This document shows positions 24,927 to 32,740 of a stretch of 32,740 bases of DNA, one piece after another. The position numbers and the translations under genes are program-made. Below the pieces are notes generated by a model that saw nothing but the letters and a program-made list of their open reading frames with translations, was not told the DNA's origin and searched no databases. Where the stretch lies: contig JBJHBH010000039.1 of NCBI GenBank assembly GCA_050485365.1, positions 1-32,740 on the forward strand. The letters are read 5' to 3'. Each line of letters begins with the position of its first letter. Position 1 is the first letter of the stretch. Source of the stretch: JARFUG01 sp050485365 (GTDB lineage: Bacteria > Desulfobacterota > Desulfuromonadia > Desulfuromonadales > JACZKF01).

Positions 24927-24964
24927 TTCCAATTCAAAATTCAAAATTCAACATTCAAAATTGC
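24927..24964. repeat. TTCAAAA heptamer array, right arm flanking nuoI
   Basis: Units TTCAAAA, TTCAAAA, TTCAACA, TTCAAAA (24933-24960), bounded by TTCC-AA on one side and TTGC on the other. It is the inverted partner of 24322-24359 (37 of 38 positions). The array ends one base before the nuoH stop. The junction ATTCAAAATTGCCTC (24953-24967) recurs exactly at 30388-30402. Confidence 0.92.
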
Positions 24965-24965
24965 C

Positions 24966-25955
24966 TCACCCGATCCACAACAGCACCGCCCCCGTCACCA
25001 GCACGTTGATGAGCGCCAGCGGAATCAGGAACTTCCATCCGAAGTGCATGAGCTGATCGTAGCGCAGGCGCGGCAGCGTCCCGCGCACCCAGATGAAGAA
25101 GAAGGCGACCGCCAGCACCTTCACGGCGAACCAGACGAAGGGGGGGAGAATCGGGCCGTGCCAGCCGCCGAGAAAGAAGACGGTGGTGACGGCGCCGAGG
25201 ATCACCATGTTGATGTACTCGCCGACGAAGAAGAGGCCGAAGCGCATCCCCGAGTACTCGGTGTGGAAGCCGGCGACGATCTCGTTTTCCGCTTCGGGGA
25301 TGTCGAAGGGGACGCGGCGCGCCTCGGCCGCCACGCTCACCATGAAGATGAGAAAGGCCACCGGATTCGTCACCAGAAACGGGAGCCCCTGCTGCGCCAT
25401 GACGATGTCGGTGAGCGAGAAGGAGCGCGCGTGCAGCACCACCGGCACCAGCGCCAGCCCCATGGAGAGCTCGTAGGAGATGAGCTGCGCCAGCCCTCGG
25501 ATCCCCCCCAGAAGCGAATACTTGGAGTTGGAGGCCCATCCCCCCAGGGCGACGCCGTAGACGGCGAGGGAGGAGAGGCCGAGAAAGTAGAGGACGCCGA
25601 CGTTGAGGTCGATGACGACCATGGGGATCTCGCGCCCCAGAATCGTGATCGGCGGCGAGAAGGGGACGACGGCAAAGGCGAGCAGGGCCGTGACCGCCGC
25701 CAGCGCCGGGGCCAGAAGGAAGATCCACCTGTCGGCCCCGGCCGGCACGACGTCCTCCTTGGTCAAAAGCTTGATGACGTCGGCCAGCGGCTGCATCAGC
25801 CCGAAGGGACCGACGCGGTTGGGGCCGTGGCGAAGCTGCATCCGGGCGAGGATCTTGCGCTCGGCCAGAACGAGGTAGGCGGCCATCGACAGCACCACCG
25901 CGAGGATCACCACGAGCTTGAGGACGATCAGAAGGACGGTCACCCAGTCGATCAT
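24966..25955 (-). CDS. nuoH: NADH-quinone oxidoreductase subunit H
   Basis: NuoH is the membrane subunit that forms much of the quinone chamber next to NuoB, NuoD and NuoI. The 329-residue protein has eight or so membrane helices, the signature RHGPNRVGPFGLMQPLADVIKL, and the acidic quinone-site loop EARRVPFDIPEAENEIVAGFHTEYSGM. The ATG at 25955 overlaps the nuoG stop by four bases (ATGA) and has GGGGGAGG upstream, so coupling is likely. The frame open further upstream is out-of-frame nuoG sequence. Confidence 0.97.
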   Translation of the reverse strand: MIDWVTVLLIVLKLVVILAVVLSMAAYLVLAERKILARMQLRHGPNRVGPFGLMQPLADVIKLLTKEDVVPAGADRWIFLLAPALAAVTALLAFAVVPFSPPITILGREIPMVVIDLNVGVLYFLGLSSLAVYGVALGGWASNSKYSLLGGIRGLAQLISYELSMGLALVPVVLHARSFSLTDIVMAQQGLPFLVTNPVAFLIFMVSVAAEARRVPFDIPEAENEIVAGFHTEYSGMRFGLFFVGEYINMVILGAVTTVFFLGGWHGPILPPFVWFAVKVLAVAFFFIWVRGTLPRLRYDQLMHFGWKFLIPLALINVLVTGAVLLWIG

Positions 25956-28363
25956 GGCGCCTCCCCCTTCACGATCAGACAGTCGCGCGGCGTTCCGGGG
26001 ATGAAGATCTCGAGCTCGCTCCCCCGAAGGCGCGGGACGACGACGATCCCCGGGGCCATGGCGTCGCAAAGACGCACCGCCACCCTCACGTCGCCGAGGT
26101 CGGTGCGCAGGCACACCGCCTCACCGTCCGCGATGCCGAGACGGGCGCCGTCTTCGGCGTGCAGCCAGACCTGCGGCGCGGGGCGCACCGGATCGAGCAC
26201 GGGGGCGAAGGAGGCGATCGCCTCCGAGCCGAAGAGGCTCTCGGTCGCAACGAGCCGAAGAGCCCCTTCTGTGGGGGGATGCTTCAGAGGCTCGGGCGCC
26301 GGTTCGGGGACGGAACCGGCGCCCCTCACCCGGCGCCCCTCGCCCCCTTCAAGGGAGGCGAGCCCCGCGAAGCGCTCGTCGGCCCCCGCCAAGTCGCGCC
26401 GGATTCGTGCGAGCGAGACGGACGCGCCGCGCAGCGCGGCGAGAGCCGCCCAGGCGGGGCGCGGAAAGCTCCCCGGGGTGCGCGCCTCGAAAATGCGCGG
26501 CGGGTGGTCGCCCCCGCCGGTGATCTCGATGGGGACTCCCGGATCGAAGACGGTTGAGAAGGGGAGCATGCGCCCTTCGAAGTTGACGAAGGTGCCGGCA
26601 CTCTCGGCCGGCGCGGTGGTCGGCAAAAAGATGTCGGCGCGGCGGGCGGCCTCGGTGGGGAGATAGTCGAGGGCGGCGAGCAGCTTCAGGCGCGAAAGCG
26701 CCATGCGCGCCCGCCCCGGATCGGGGTGATCGGTGAAGGGATCGGCCTCCAGGCAGACGAGCGCCCGGATGCGCCCCTGCTGCATCTGCGCCAGGAGGCG
26801 CTCGGAGCCGCCCCCTTCGGCGAGGAGGCCCCCCCCGTAGCTGTTGGGCCCCGACAAGAGGACGGCAACGCCGCAGGGACGCCCTTCGGCGCAGAAGGCT
26901 TCGGCCGCCTCGACGAGGGTCCTGACTCCCTCGGGGCCGAGGAGGTCGCCCCCTGCGACGAGGACGGGGCGCTTCGCCTCGCGGATGCGGGCGGCGATCC
27001 CCGAAAGGACGGTGCGCTCCCGGGCCGTGAAGGCGTCGAAATTCCCTTCGGCCAGCGCTCGAAGCGCAGAGGCGAGGCGGTCGGCAGGGAGAGGGAGGCG
27101 CGTCGCCGCGAAGGGGAGCTCGACGGGACGCGGGTCGATGATCGCCGCCCCGGCGCCGCTTCGCACCGCCTGACGCACGGCAAGAGCCATCATCGGCCCT
27201 TCGTTGAGGGGGTCGGCGCCGACGAGCAGAACGAAATCGCTCCTGCGCACCTCCTCCTGCGAGCGGACGAGATCCCCGAGAAGGGCCGCCGCCGTGCGGG
27301 CGGTGCGGTCGCGCCGCGGGTCGAGCTCGAAAGCGACATGGTCGCTGCCGAAGGAGCGGGCGAGGGCCTGAAGCTGCGCGTTGCTCTCCAGCGAGGCGCG
27401 CGGCGAGCCGAGAAAGGCGACGGCAGCCAGGCCGTGCTCGGCGATCACCTGCTCGATCCCCCGGCGTAGCGACTCCAGCGCTTCGGGCCACGAGACTTCC
27501 TTCTCGCCGATGCGCGGGGATCGGGGACGGTCGGGGCGGTTGGCGTGGCCGTAGCCGAAGCGCCCCCGGTCGCAGATGAAAAAGCCGTTGGTCTTCGCGT
27601 TGACGCCGCCGCGCACCCGCTGCAGCTCGCGATAGCGGGCGCCGGGGACGACGGCGCACCCGAGCGAGCAGTGGGGGCAGACCGAAGGGGCTTCCTGCAG
27701 ATCCCAGGGGCGGGCGCGGAAGCGGTAGGTGCGGTCGGTGAAGACGCCGGTGGGGCAGGCGTCGACGACGTTGCCGGAGAAGGGGCTCTGGAGCCTTCCG
27801 TCGCGGAAGCGCCCGAAGTAGATGCGCTGGTTGCACCCCAGCACCCCGAAGTCGGTGCCGCCGCAGTAGTCCTGGTAGGTGCGCACGCAGCGGTAGCACT
27901 GGATGCAGCGGTTCATCTCGTGGGAGATGAAGGGGCCGAGGTCCTGGTTCACATACGTCTTCTTCAGCCCCCGGTAGCGCCGGATGCCGTGCCCCCCCGC
28001 CACCGTCATGTCCTGAAGCTGGCACTCCCCCCCCTCGTCGCAGACGGGGCAGTCGTGGGGGTGGTTCATCATGAGCCACTCGATGACGTGCTTGCGCAGA
28101 TCCGTCGACTCTTCATCGAGGGTCGAGACGACCATCCCGTCGCGCGCCGTCACCATGCACGACATGTGGACCCCCTTGAGCTTGGGCCCCTCGTTCGGCC
28201 CCTCCAGAAAGGTCATCGCGCACAGCCGGCACGCCCCCACCGCCCCGAGCGCCTCGTGGTAGCAGAAATGCGGGATCACGATCCCGAGCGCCTTGGCCGC
28301 TTCGAGGACGTTCGTCCCGTCCGGGACGGTGACGCGCTGGTTGTCGATGGTCAGTGTCGGCAT
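25952..28363 (-). CDS. nuoG: NADH-quinone oxidoreductase subunit G
   Basis: NuoG is the large iron-sulphur subunit of the peripheral arm, with a molybdopterin-oxidoreductase-like C-terminal half. The 803-residue protein has a [2Fe-2S] site (C34, C45, C48, C69), the His-ligated N5 site (H101, C105, C108, C114) and N4 (C153, C156, C159, C203). It also has CxxCx3Cx27C (C229, C232, C236, C264), the off-path N7 cluster found only in some species. The ATG at 28363 has a weak GGAA site and lies directly below a heptamer array. The stop overlaps nuoH. Confidence 0.97.
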   Translation of the reverse strand: MPTLTIDNQRVTVPDGTNVLEAAKALGIVIPHFCYHEALGAVGACRLCAMTFLEGPNEGPKLKGVHMSCMVTARDGMVVSTLDEESTDLRKHVIEWLMMNHPHDCPVCDEGGECQLQDMTVAGGHGIRRYRGLKKTYVNQDLGPFISHEMNRCIQCYRCVRTYQDYCGGTDFGVLGCNQRIYFGRFRDGRLQSPFSGNVVDACPTGVFTDRTYRFRARPWDLQEAPSVCPHCSLGCAVVPGARYRELQRVRGGVNAKTNGFFICDRGRFGYGHANRPDRPRSPRIGEKEVSWPEALESLRRGIEQVIAEHGLAAVAFLGSPRASLESNAQLQALARSFGSDHVAFELDPRRDRTARTAAALLGDLVRSQEEVRRSDFVLLVGADPLNEGPMMALAVRQAVRSGAGAAIIDPRPVELPFAATRLPLPADRLASALRALAEGNFDAFTARERTVLSGIAARIREAKRPVLVAGGDLLGPEGVRTLVEAAEAFCAEGRPCGVAVLLSGPNSYGGGLLAEGGGSERLLAQMQQGRIRALVCLEADPFTDHPDPGRARMALSRLKLLAALDYLPTEAARRADIFLPTTAPAESAGTFVNFEGRMLPFSTVFDPGVPIEITGGGDHPPRIFEARTPGSFPRPAWAALAALRGASVSLARIRRDLAGADERFAGLASLEGGEGRRVRGAGSVPEPAPEPLKHPPTEGALRLVATESLFGSEAIASFAPVLDPVRPAPQVWLHAEDGARLGIADGEAVCLRTDLGDVRVAVRLCDAMAPGIVVVPRLRGSELEIFIPGTPRDCLIVKGEAP

Positions 28364-28372
28364 AGAATTTCC

Positions 28373-28440
28373 GGGGCGCGGGACGCGGGACGAGGGACGA
28401 GGAATATCCAGGTCTTTTCGCGTCCCGCGTCCCGCATCAC
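28373..28440. repeat. Heptamer array with inverted arms, nuoF-nuoG junction
   Basis: The left arm (28373-28400) is GGGGCGC, GGGACGC, GGGACGA, GGGACGA. The right arm (28420-28440) is GCGTCCC twice, then GCATCAC. The arms pair well. The last unit includes the complement of the nuoF TGA stop (28437-28439). Same family as the array at 5609, and both stand just above a start codon preceded by GGAA and T-rich bases. Confidence 0.92.
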
Positions 28441-29720
28441 ACGTTTCTCTTCAGGGGACATCGCCCCCGCTTGATGTGATCGACGACCTCCTCCATGAAG
28501 AGGTTGAGGAGGCTCTCCACCGGCCCCATGGCACCCATGGCGAGGGCGCAGAAGGAGCGGCCGTTGATGTTTCGGATCTGTCCGCGCAAAACGTCGATGT
28601 CCTCCATCGTCCCCTCCCCCCGCTCGATCTTCTCCAGCAGCCACGAGACGAAGGGGAGCCCGTCGCGGCAGGGGGTGCACCAGCCGCAGCTTTCGCGGGC
28701 GAAGAAGGCGTTGAGGTTGATCGTCGCCGCCACCATGCAGGTGGTGTCGTCGAAGACGGTGACCCCTCCGGTCCCCAGGCGGCTCCCGGCCTTTTCGATG
28801 GGCTCGAAGTCGAGGGGGGTGCCGAGATGCTTGGCCGTCAGGTACGGCGTCGAGGCGCCGCCGGGGATGCACGCCTTGAAGGCGCGCCCCTTCCAGACTC
28901 CGCCGCCGTGCACCTCGACGATCTCGCGCAGCGTCGTGCCAATGGGGAGCTCGACGCAGGGGGTGCGCTCCAGGTGCCCCGAGAGGCCGTAGAGCTTCGT
29001 CCCCGTGCCGACCTCCGTCGCCGCCAGCCCCCGGAACCACTCGGGTCCGTTCACGACGATGTGCTGCACGTTGGCGAGGGTCTCGACGTTGTTGACGGTG
29101 GTCGGCATGCCGAAGAGCCCCTTGACCGCGGGAAAAGGGGGCTTGGAGCGGGGGTTGGCCCGAAGCCCCTCCAGGGCGTTCAGAAGGGCCGTCTCCTCTC
29201 CGCAGATGTAGCGGCCGGCGCTTCGGTGGACGTGGAGCTCGAAGGAGAAGCCGCTCCCGAGGATGTCTCTTCCCAGATACCCCGCCTCCGTCGCCTCGGC
29301 GATGGCGCGCTCGAGGTTCTGGGCGCACCTCTCGTAGGCGTAGCGGATGAAGATGTAGCCGACGGGGATGCGCAGGGCGTAGGCCGAAACGATCATCCCC
29401 TCCACGAGCTGGTGCGGGTCGGCCAGCAGGAGCTCGCGGTCCTTGTAGGTGCCGGGCTCCATCTCGTCGGCGTTGCACACCAGGTACTTCTCGCCGAGCT
29501 GGTCGGCGGGGAAGAAGGTCCACTTCACCCCGGTCGGAAAGCCCGCCCCGCCGCGCCCGCGCAGCCCCGATTCTTTCACCGCCTCGCGCACCGCGTCGGG
29601 GGTCATCGTCTTCACGGCCTTTTGCAGCCCCTCATAGCCGCCGGTCTTGCGGTAGCCGTCGAGAAAGACCGTCTCGCCGGGGCGGCGGTTCTTGAAGAGG
29701 ACCTGTGGCGTTTCACTCAT
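28437..29720 (-). CDS. nuoF: NADH-quinone oxidoreductase subunit F
   Basis: NuoF binds NADH and FMN and is the electron entry point of complex I. The 427-residue protein has the glycine-rich FMN/NADH loop GRGGAGFPTG (55-64), the segment CNADEMEPGTYKDRELL, ICGEETALLNALEG, and the N3 [4Fe-4S] ligands C345, C348, C351 and C391 (ESCGWCTPCRDG and SFCALA). The ATG at 29720 has a weak GGA site, and the gap to nuoE contains a branched palindrome. The stop codon is inside a heptamer array. Confidence 0.98.
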   Translation of the reverse strand: MSETPQVLFKNRRPGETVFLDGYRKTGGYEGLQKAVKTMTPDAVREAVKESGLRGRGGAGFPTGVKWTFFPADQLGEKYLVCNADEMEPGTYKDRELLLADPHQLVEGMIVSAYALRIPVGYIFIRYAYERCAQNLERAIAEATEAGYLGRDILGSGFSFELHVHRSAGRYICGEETALLNALEGLRANPRSKPPFPAVKGLFGMPTTVNNVETLANVQHIVVNGPEWFRGLAATEVGTGTKLYGLSGHLERTPCVELPIGTTLREIVEVHGGGVWKGRAFKACIPGGASTPYLTAKHLGTPLDFEPIEKAGSRLGTGGVTVFDDTTCMVAATINLNAFFARESCGWCTPCRDGLPFVSWLLEKIERGEGTMEDIDVLRGQIRNINGRSFCALAMGAMGPVESLLNLFMEEVVDHIKRGRCPLKRNV

Positions 29721-29734
29721 GATTCATCCGTTTC

Positions 29735-29810
29735 AAATCCCCCCGCACCCCCCTTTGTCAAAGGGGGGCCTTGACTTCCCCCTTTAGCAAAGGGGGATCG
29801 AGGGGGATTT
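29735..29810. repeat. Branched CCCCCTTT palindrome, nuoE-nuoF gap
   Basis: An outer 9-bp stem AAATCCCCC (29735-29743) and GGGGGATTT (29802-29810) encloses two perfect hairpins: CCCCCCTTT/AAAGGGGGG (29748-29756 and 29760-29768) and CCCCCTTT/AAAGGGGG (29778-29785 and 29789-29796). The transcript could form a three-way junction. It fills the 96-bp gap except for the ribosome-binding region. I recall similar CCCCCTTT palindromes from many bacterial genomes. Confidence 0.9.
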
Positions 29811-29816
29811 CATCTC

Positions 29817-30320
29817 TCAGCGTCGATCTGTCGAATCGCCTCGGCGGCGCTCTTCCTCCAGAATCTCATCCAGGCGCTCCGGCGTCAGATCGCCGTAGGT
29901 CGTCAGGCCGATCATGACGGCCGGGGCCTCTCCGCACGCTCCCAGGCAGCACGTCGGCAGAAGGGTGAAGACGCCGTCAGAGGTCGTTCCGCCGGGCGAG
30001 ATGCCGAGTTTCTTCTGCAGATGGCTGTAGATCTCCTCCCCCCCCCGGCTCCAGCAGCAGAGCGAATCGCAGACGTGAATCACCCTCTTGCCCACCGGCT
30101 GTCGGAAGATCTTGTCGTAGAAGGTGGCGACCTCCTCCACCTGCAGGGCAGAGATTCCCAGAATCTCCCCCGTCAACTCCACCCCCTCGTCCGGCACCCA
30201 GCCTCGATTGGTCTGGATCGCCCGCAGCACGTCGATGACGAGCTCGCGCGGGTGGGCGATCTCGGCGGCGCGAACGCGAAAATGGTCGAGTTGGTCTTCG
30301 GTCAACAGCACTTTAGCCAC
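29817..30320 (-). CDS. nuoE: NADH-quinone oxidoreductase subunit E
   Basis: NuoE is the thioredoxin-fold [2Fe-2S] (N1a) subunit that pairs with NuoF. The 167-residue protein has the cluster ligands C84, C89 (HVCDSLCCW) and C125, C129 (CLGACGEAP), plus VEEVATFYDKIFRQPVGK. The start is GTG at 30320 (GTG GCT AAA), with AGGA about ten bases upstream; an overlapping out-of-frame ATG runs into a stop after three codons. The C-terminus is charged (EEERRRGDSTDRR). It follows the NuoB/C/D fusion by 84 bp. Confidence 0.96.
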   Translation of the reverse strand: MAKVLLTEDQLDHFRVRAAEIAHPRELVIDVLRAIQTNRGWVPDEGVELTGEILGISALQVEEVATFYDKIFRQPVGKRVIHVCDSLCCWSRGGEEIYSHLQKKLGISPGGTTSDGVFTLLPTCCLGACGEAPAVMIGLTTYGDLTPERLDEILEEERRRGDSTDRR

Positions 30321-30381
30321 ACATTTGGTCCTGTTTTAAATTCACTTACTTGCCCAGCCTGGGATTCGGAATCAATTAAAT

Positions 30382-30402
30382 TTCAGAATTCAAAATTGCC
30401 TC
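30382..30402. repeat. Partial ATTCAAA array, nuoD-nuoE junction
   Basis: Two heptamer-like units (TTCAGAA, TTCAAAA) are followed by TTGCCTC, directly before the nuoBCD stop. Fifteen bases (ATTCAAAATTGCCTC, 30388-30402) are identical to the junction at the nuoH stop. The rest of the gap has a small CCCAG/CTGGG hairpin near 30352-30362 and no second arm. Confidence 0.7.
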
Positions 30403-30404
30403 CC

Positions 30405-32740
30405 CTACCGATCCAAATCCGCCAACACGAAGTCGATCGACCCCAAGATCGTGATCAGGTCCGCCACCAGCCAGCCTCGGGTGAGCAGCGGCATCGCCTG
30501 CATGTGGGGGAACGAGGGGGTGCGGATGCGCATGCGGTAGGGGACGCTCTCGCCGTCGCTCACCGCGTAGTAGCCGTACTCCCCCTTGGCCGATTCGATG
30601 GCCCGATAGCACTCCCCCACTGGCGGGGTCATCCCCCGGGTGACGTTGATGAAGTGGTGGATGAGGCTCTCGATGTCGCCGAGCATGTCTTCACGCTGGG
30701 GCATGACGTAGCGGTAGTCGGCGCTCACCCAGCGCCCCGGAGGCATCCTCTCGGCGGCCTGACGCACGATGCGAAGGCTCTGGCGCATCTCCTCCATGCG
30801 CACCAGGTAGCGCGAGAAGCAGTCGCCTCCGCCGGCGGTGGCGATCTCGAAATCGAACTCCTCGTAGCCGCCGTAGGGCATGGCGCGGCGCAGGTCCCAC
30901 GCGAAGCCGCAGGCGCGCAGGTTCGGCCCCGAGATCCCGCGGTCGATGGCGTCGTCGAGGGAGATCGGCCCGATCCCCTCGGTGCGCACGCGAAAGATGG
31001 GGCCGTCGGTGAGCAGCGTGTCGAACTCGCGCAGGCGCGCCTCAAAACCGGAGGCGAAGGCGTCGACCTGCCCCTTCCACCCCTCGGGGAGATCGGCCGG
31101 AAGACCCCCGATGCGAAACCACGAGGGGTGCATCCGCCCGCCGGTGACCATCTCGATGATGTCGAAGATCTTCTCGCGCGAGTCGAAGGCGTAGAAGACC
31201 GGCGTCATCGCCCCGACGTCGTGGGCATAGGTGCCGAGCCACACGAGGTGATTGGCGATGCGGAAGAGCTCCGAGAGCATGATCCGCGCGTACCTGGCGC
31301 GCGGCGGCACCTCCACCCCGAGAAAGGTCTCCACCGAGTGGAGGTACGCCATGTTGTTGAGGACGCCCGAGAGATAGTCGATGCGGTCGGTGTAGGGGAT
31401 GTACTGGTTCCAGTGCTGGCGCTCGCCGACCTTCTCGGCGGCGCGGTGGTGATAGCCGATGTCGGAGTCGAGATCGAGGATCTCCTCGCCGCGCAGTTTC
31501 AGGATCTGGCGCAGCACCCCGTGGGTGCCTGGGTGCTGGGGGCCGAGATTGAGGAGCATGGCGTGCTCGTCGTCGTCCAGAGGCTTCCCCTTGAAATACT
31601 GGTCGGCGGGGCGCGGCACCATCGTCGCCGCCGTCTCGGCGGTGAAGGGGGGCATCTCCGTGGCGCGGTAGGGGTGCTCCTTGCGCAGGGGGTGCCCCTG
31701 CCAGCTCTCGGGCATGAGGATGCGCCGCAGATCGGGGTGTCCCGAGAAGCCGATACCGAACATGTCGTAGACCTCGCGCTCGTACCACTCGGCCGACGTC
31801 CAGATGTCGGTGACGGAAGGCGCCTGCGGGTAGTCCCCCTTCAGCGGGACCTTCACCCGCAGGTAGCCCGGGTCGTCGAAGTTGAGCAGATGGTAGACGA
31901 GGGTGAAGTCTTCCTCTCGGGGGTTTTTTCGGCGGCGCTCGTCGACGGCGGTCAGATCCTCGAGGCGCCGGAAGCGCAGGGGAGAATCGTTCTTCAGAAA
32001 ACGCAGCAGCTCCGGAGCGTCTTCGGCGCTCGTGGAGAAGGTCGGCATGTCGGCGGCGTCGACCTCGCGCACCCGCTCGCCGAAGCGTTGGTGCACGGCC
32101 CGGCGCACATCGGGAGTGGTGATGGGGAACTCCACCTTCGGCTGGGGGGGGCGCCACATCTGCCGGGAGCGGCTTTCGCGAAAGTCGGGGGGCTGCACCG
32201 AGGTGCCGCGAATCGACGAGTTGCCGTAGCCGGGGCCTCGGGGGTCGCGGCTCTTGGTGACGTCCTCGACATGGATCGGGCAGGTCGTCCCCTCGCTCCC
32301 CCCTTTCATGTGAAAGACCTTGCGTGCGGGGCGTTCCTCGCGGGAGATCTTCTCGCGCAGCAGCAGCAGCCCCTCCATAAAGGCCTCGGGGCGCGGCGGA
32401 CATCCGGGGATGTAGACATCCACCGGGACGATCTGGTTCACCCCCTGGATCACCGAGTAGACGTCGTACATGCCGCCCGAGTTTGCGCAGCTCCCCATGG
32501 AGATGACCCACTTGGGGTTGGCCATCTCCTCGTAGAGGCGCAGGATGGACGCGCCCATCTTCTTGAAGGGGGTCCCCGAGATCACCATCAGATCGGCCTG
32601 GCGCGGCGAGGGGCGAAGGACCTCGGCGCCGAAGCGCGCCAGATCGTGGCGCGGCGTCATGCTCGTCATCATCTCGACGAAGCAGCACGACAGCCCGAAG
32701 AACATCGGCCACAGGCTGTTCTTGCGTCCCCAGTTGATGG
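30405..32740 (-). CDS. nuoBCD: NADH-quinone oxidoreductase fused subunit B/C/D (5' end outside window)
   Basis: One uninterrupted frame of at least 778 codons encodes three complex I subunits. The NuoB part (32740 to about 32240) has INWGRKNSLWPMFFGLSCCF with the adjacent cysteines of cluster N2 at about 32682-32687, then MGSCANSGGMYD and PGCPPRPEAF. A proline-rich linker leads to NuoC (about 32130-31680) with WYEREVYDMFGIGFSGHPDL and GHPLRKEHP. NuoD (about 31570-30405) has NLGPQHPGTHGVLRQILKL, the quinone-site residues, and ends TILGSIDFVLADLDR. There is no stop or restart between parts. The N-terminus of NuoB and the nuoA gene lie outside the right edge. Confidence 0.95.
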   Translation of the reverse strand, partial: INWGRKNSLWPMFFGLSCCFVEMMTSMTPRHDLARFGAEVLRPSPRQADLMVISGTPFKKMGASILRLYEEMANPKWVISMGSCANSGGMYDVYSVIQGVNQIVPVDVYIPGCPPRPEAFMEGLLLLREKISREERPARKVFHMKGGSEGTTCPIHVEDVTKSRDPRGPGYGNSSIRGTSVQPPDFRESRSRQMWRPPQPKVEFPITTPDVRRAVHQRFGERVREVDAADMPTFSTSAEDAPELLRFLKNDSPLRFRRLEDLTAVDERRRKNPREEDFTLVYHLLNFDDPGYLRVKVPLKGDYPQAPSVTDIWTSAEWYEREVYDMFGIGFSGHPDLRRILMPESWQGHPLRKEHPYRATEMPPFTAETAATMVPRPADQYFKGKPLDDDEHAMLLNLGPQHPGTHGVLRQILKLRGEEILDLDSDIGYHHRAAEKVGERQHWNQYIPYTDRIDYLSGVLNNMAYLHSVETFLGVEVPPRARYARIMLSELFRIANHLVWLGTYAHDVGAMTPVFYAFDSREKIFDIIEMVTGGRMHPSWFRIGGLPADLPEGWKGQVDAFASGFEARLREFDTLLTDGPIFRVRTEGIGPISLDDAIDRGISGPNLRACGFAWDLRRAMPYGGYEEFDFEIATAGGGDCFSRYLVRMEEMRQSLRIVRQAAERMPPGRWVSADYRYVMPQREDMLGDIESLIHHFINVTRGMTPPVGECYRAIESAKGEYGYYAVSDGESVPYRMRIRTPSFPHMQAMPLLTRGWLVADLITILGSIDFVLADLDR

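Overview
The window is GC-rich bacterial DNA in which every gene I can support lies on the minus strand, so transcription runs from high to low coordinates. Gene order and content suggest a deltaproteobacterium of the Desulfuromonadales (Geobacter/Desulfuromonas relatives): rho-rpmE-(thyX)-prfA-prmC-murA followed directly by his genes and then yqeY-cvpA-mutS2-dnaG, next to a complete-looking complex I operon with a fused NuoB/C/D protein. The taxonomic call is inference from gene order and recalled relatives.

Region by region, in transcription order: (1) 32740-18334 is a nuo operon, NuoB/C/D (cut by the window edge), E, F, G, H, I, J, K, L, M, N, encoding proton-pumping NADH:quinone oxidoreductase; only nuoA and the start of the NuoB part are missing. 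A hairpin with a T-tract at 18139-18096 probably ends it. (2) 17935-16871 holds two small single genes, each with a plausible sigma70 promoter: an unrecognised 158-residue protein and a macro-domain ADP-ribose hydrolase. (3) 16831-14893 holds rho, behind a long C-rich, G-poor leader, and rpmE with its own promoter and a strong terminator. (4) 14778-1 holds thyX, prfA, prmC, murA, hisG, hisD, hisB, hisH, hisA, hisF, hisIE, yqeY, cvpA, mutS2 and dnaG (cut by the left edge), joining translation termination, cell wall, histidine and DNA replication genes in one tightly packed run. hisC, hisZ and a histidinol-phosphatase are not here.

The most unusual feature is not a gene. Almost every gap longer than about 60 bp between co-directional operon genes is filled by a repeat. 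Most are tandem arrays with a strict 7-bp period. Usually there are two arms whose heptamers are reverse complements, so the transcript could fold into a long hairpin. The heptamer differs from junction to junction while period, architecture and strand polarity stay the same. Arrays often begin inside the stop codon of the upstream gene, one is translated as the C-terminal tail of HisD, and one pair forms a 38-bp inverted repeat (one mismatch) around nuoI. Other gaps hold palindromic pairs, two three-way-junction-like structures and a roughly 120-bp element with inverted ends. All this was read by eye; no search or folding calculation was run.
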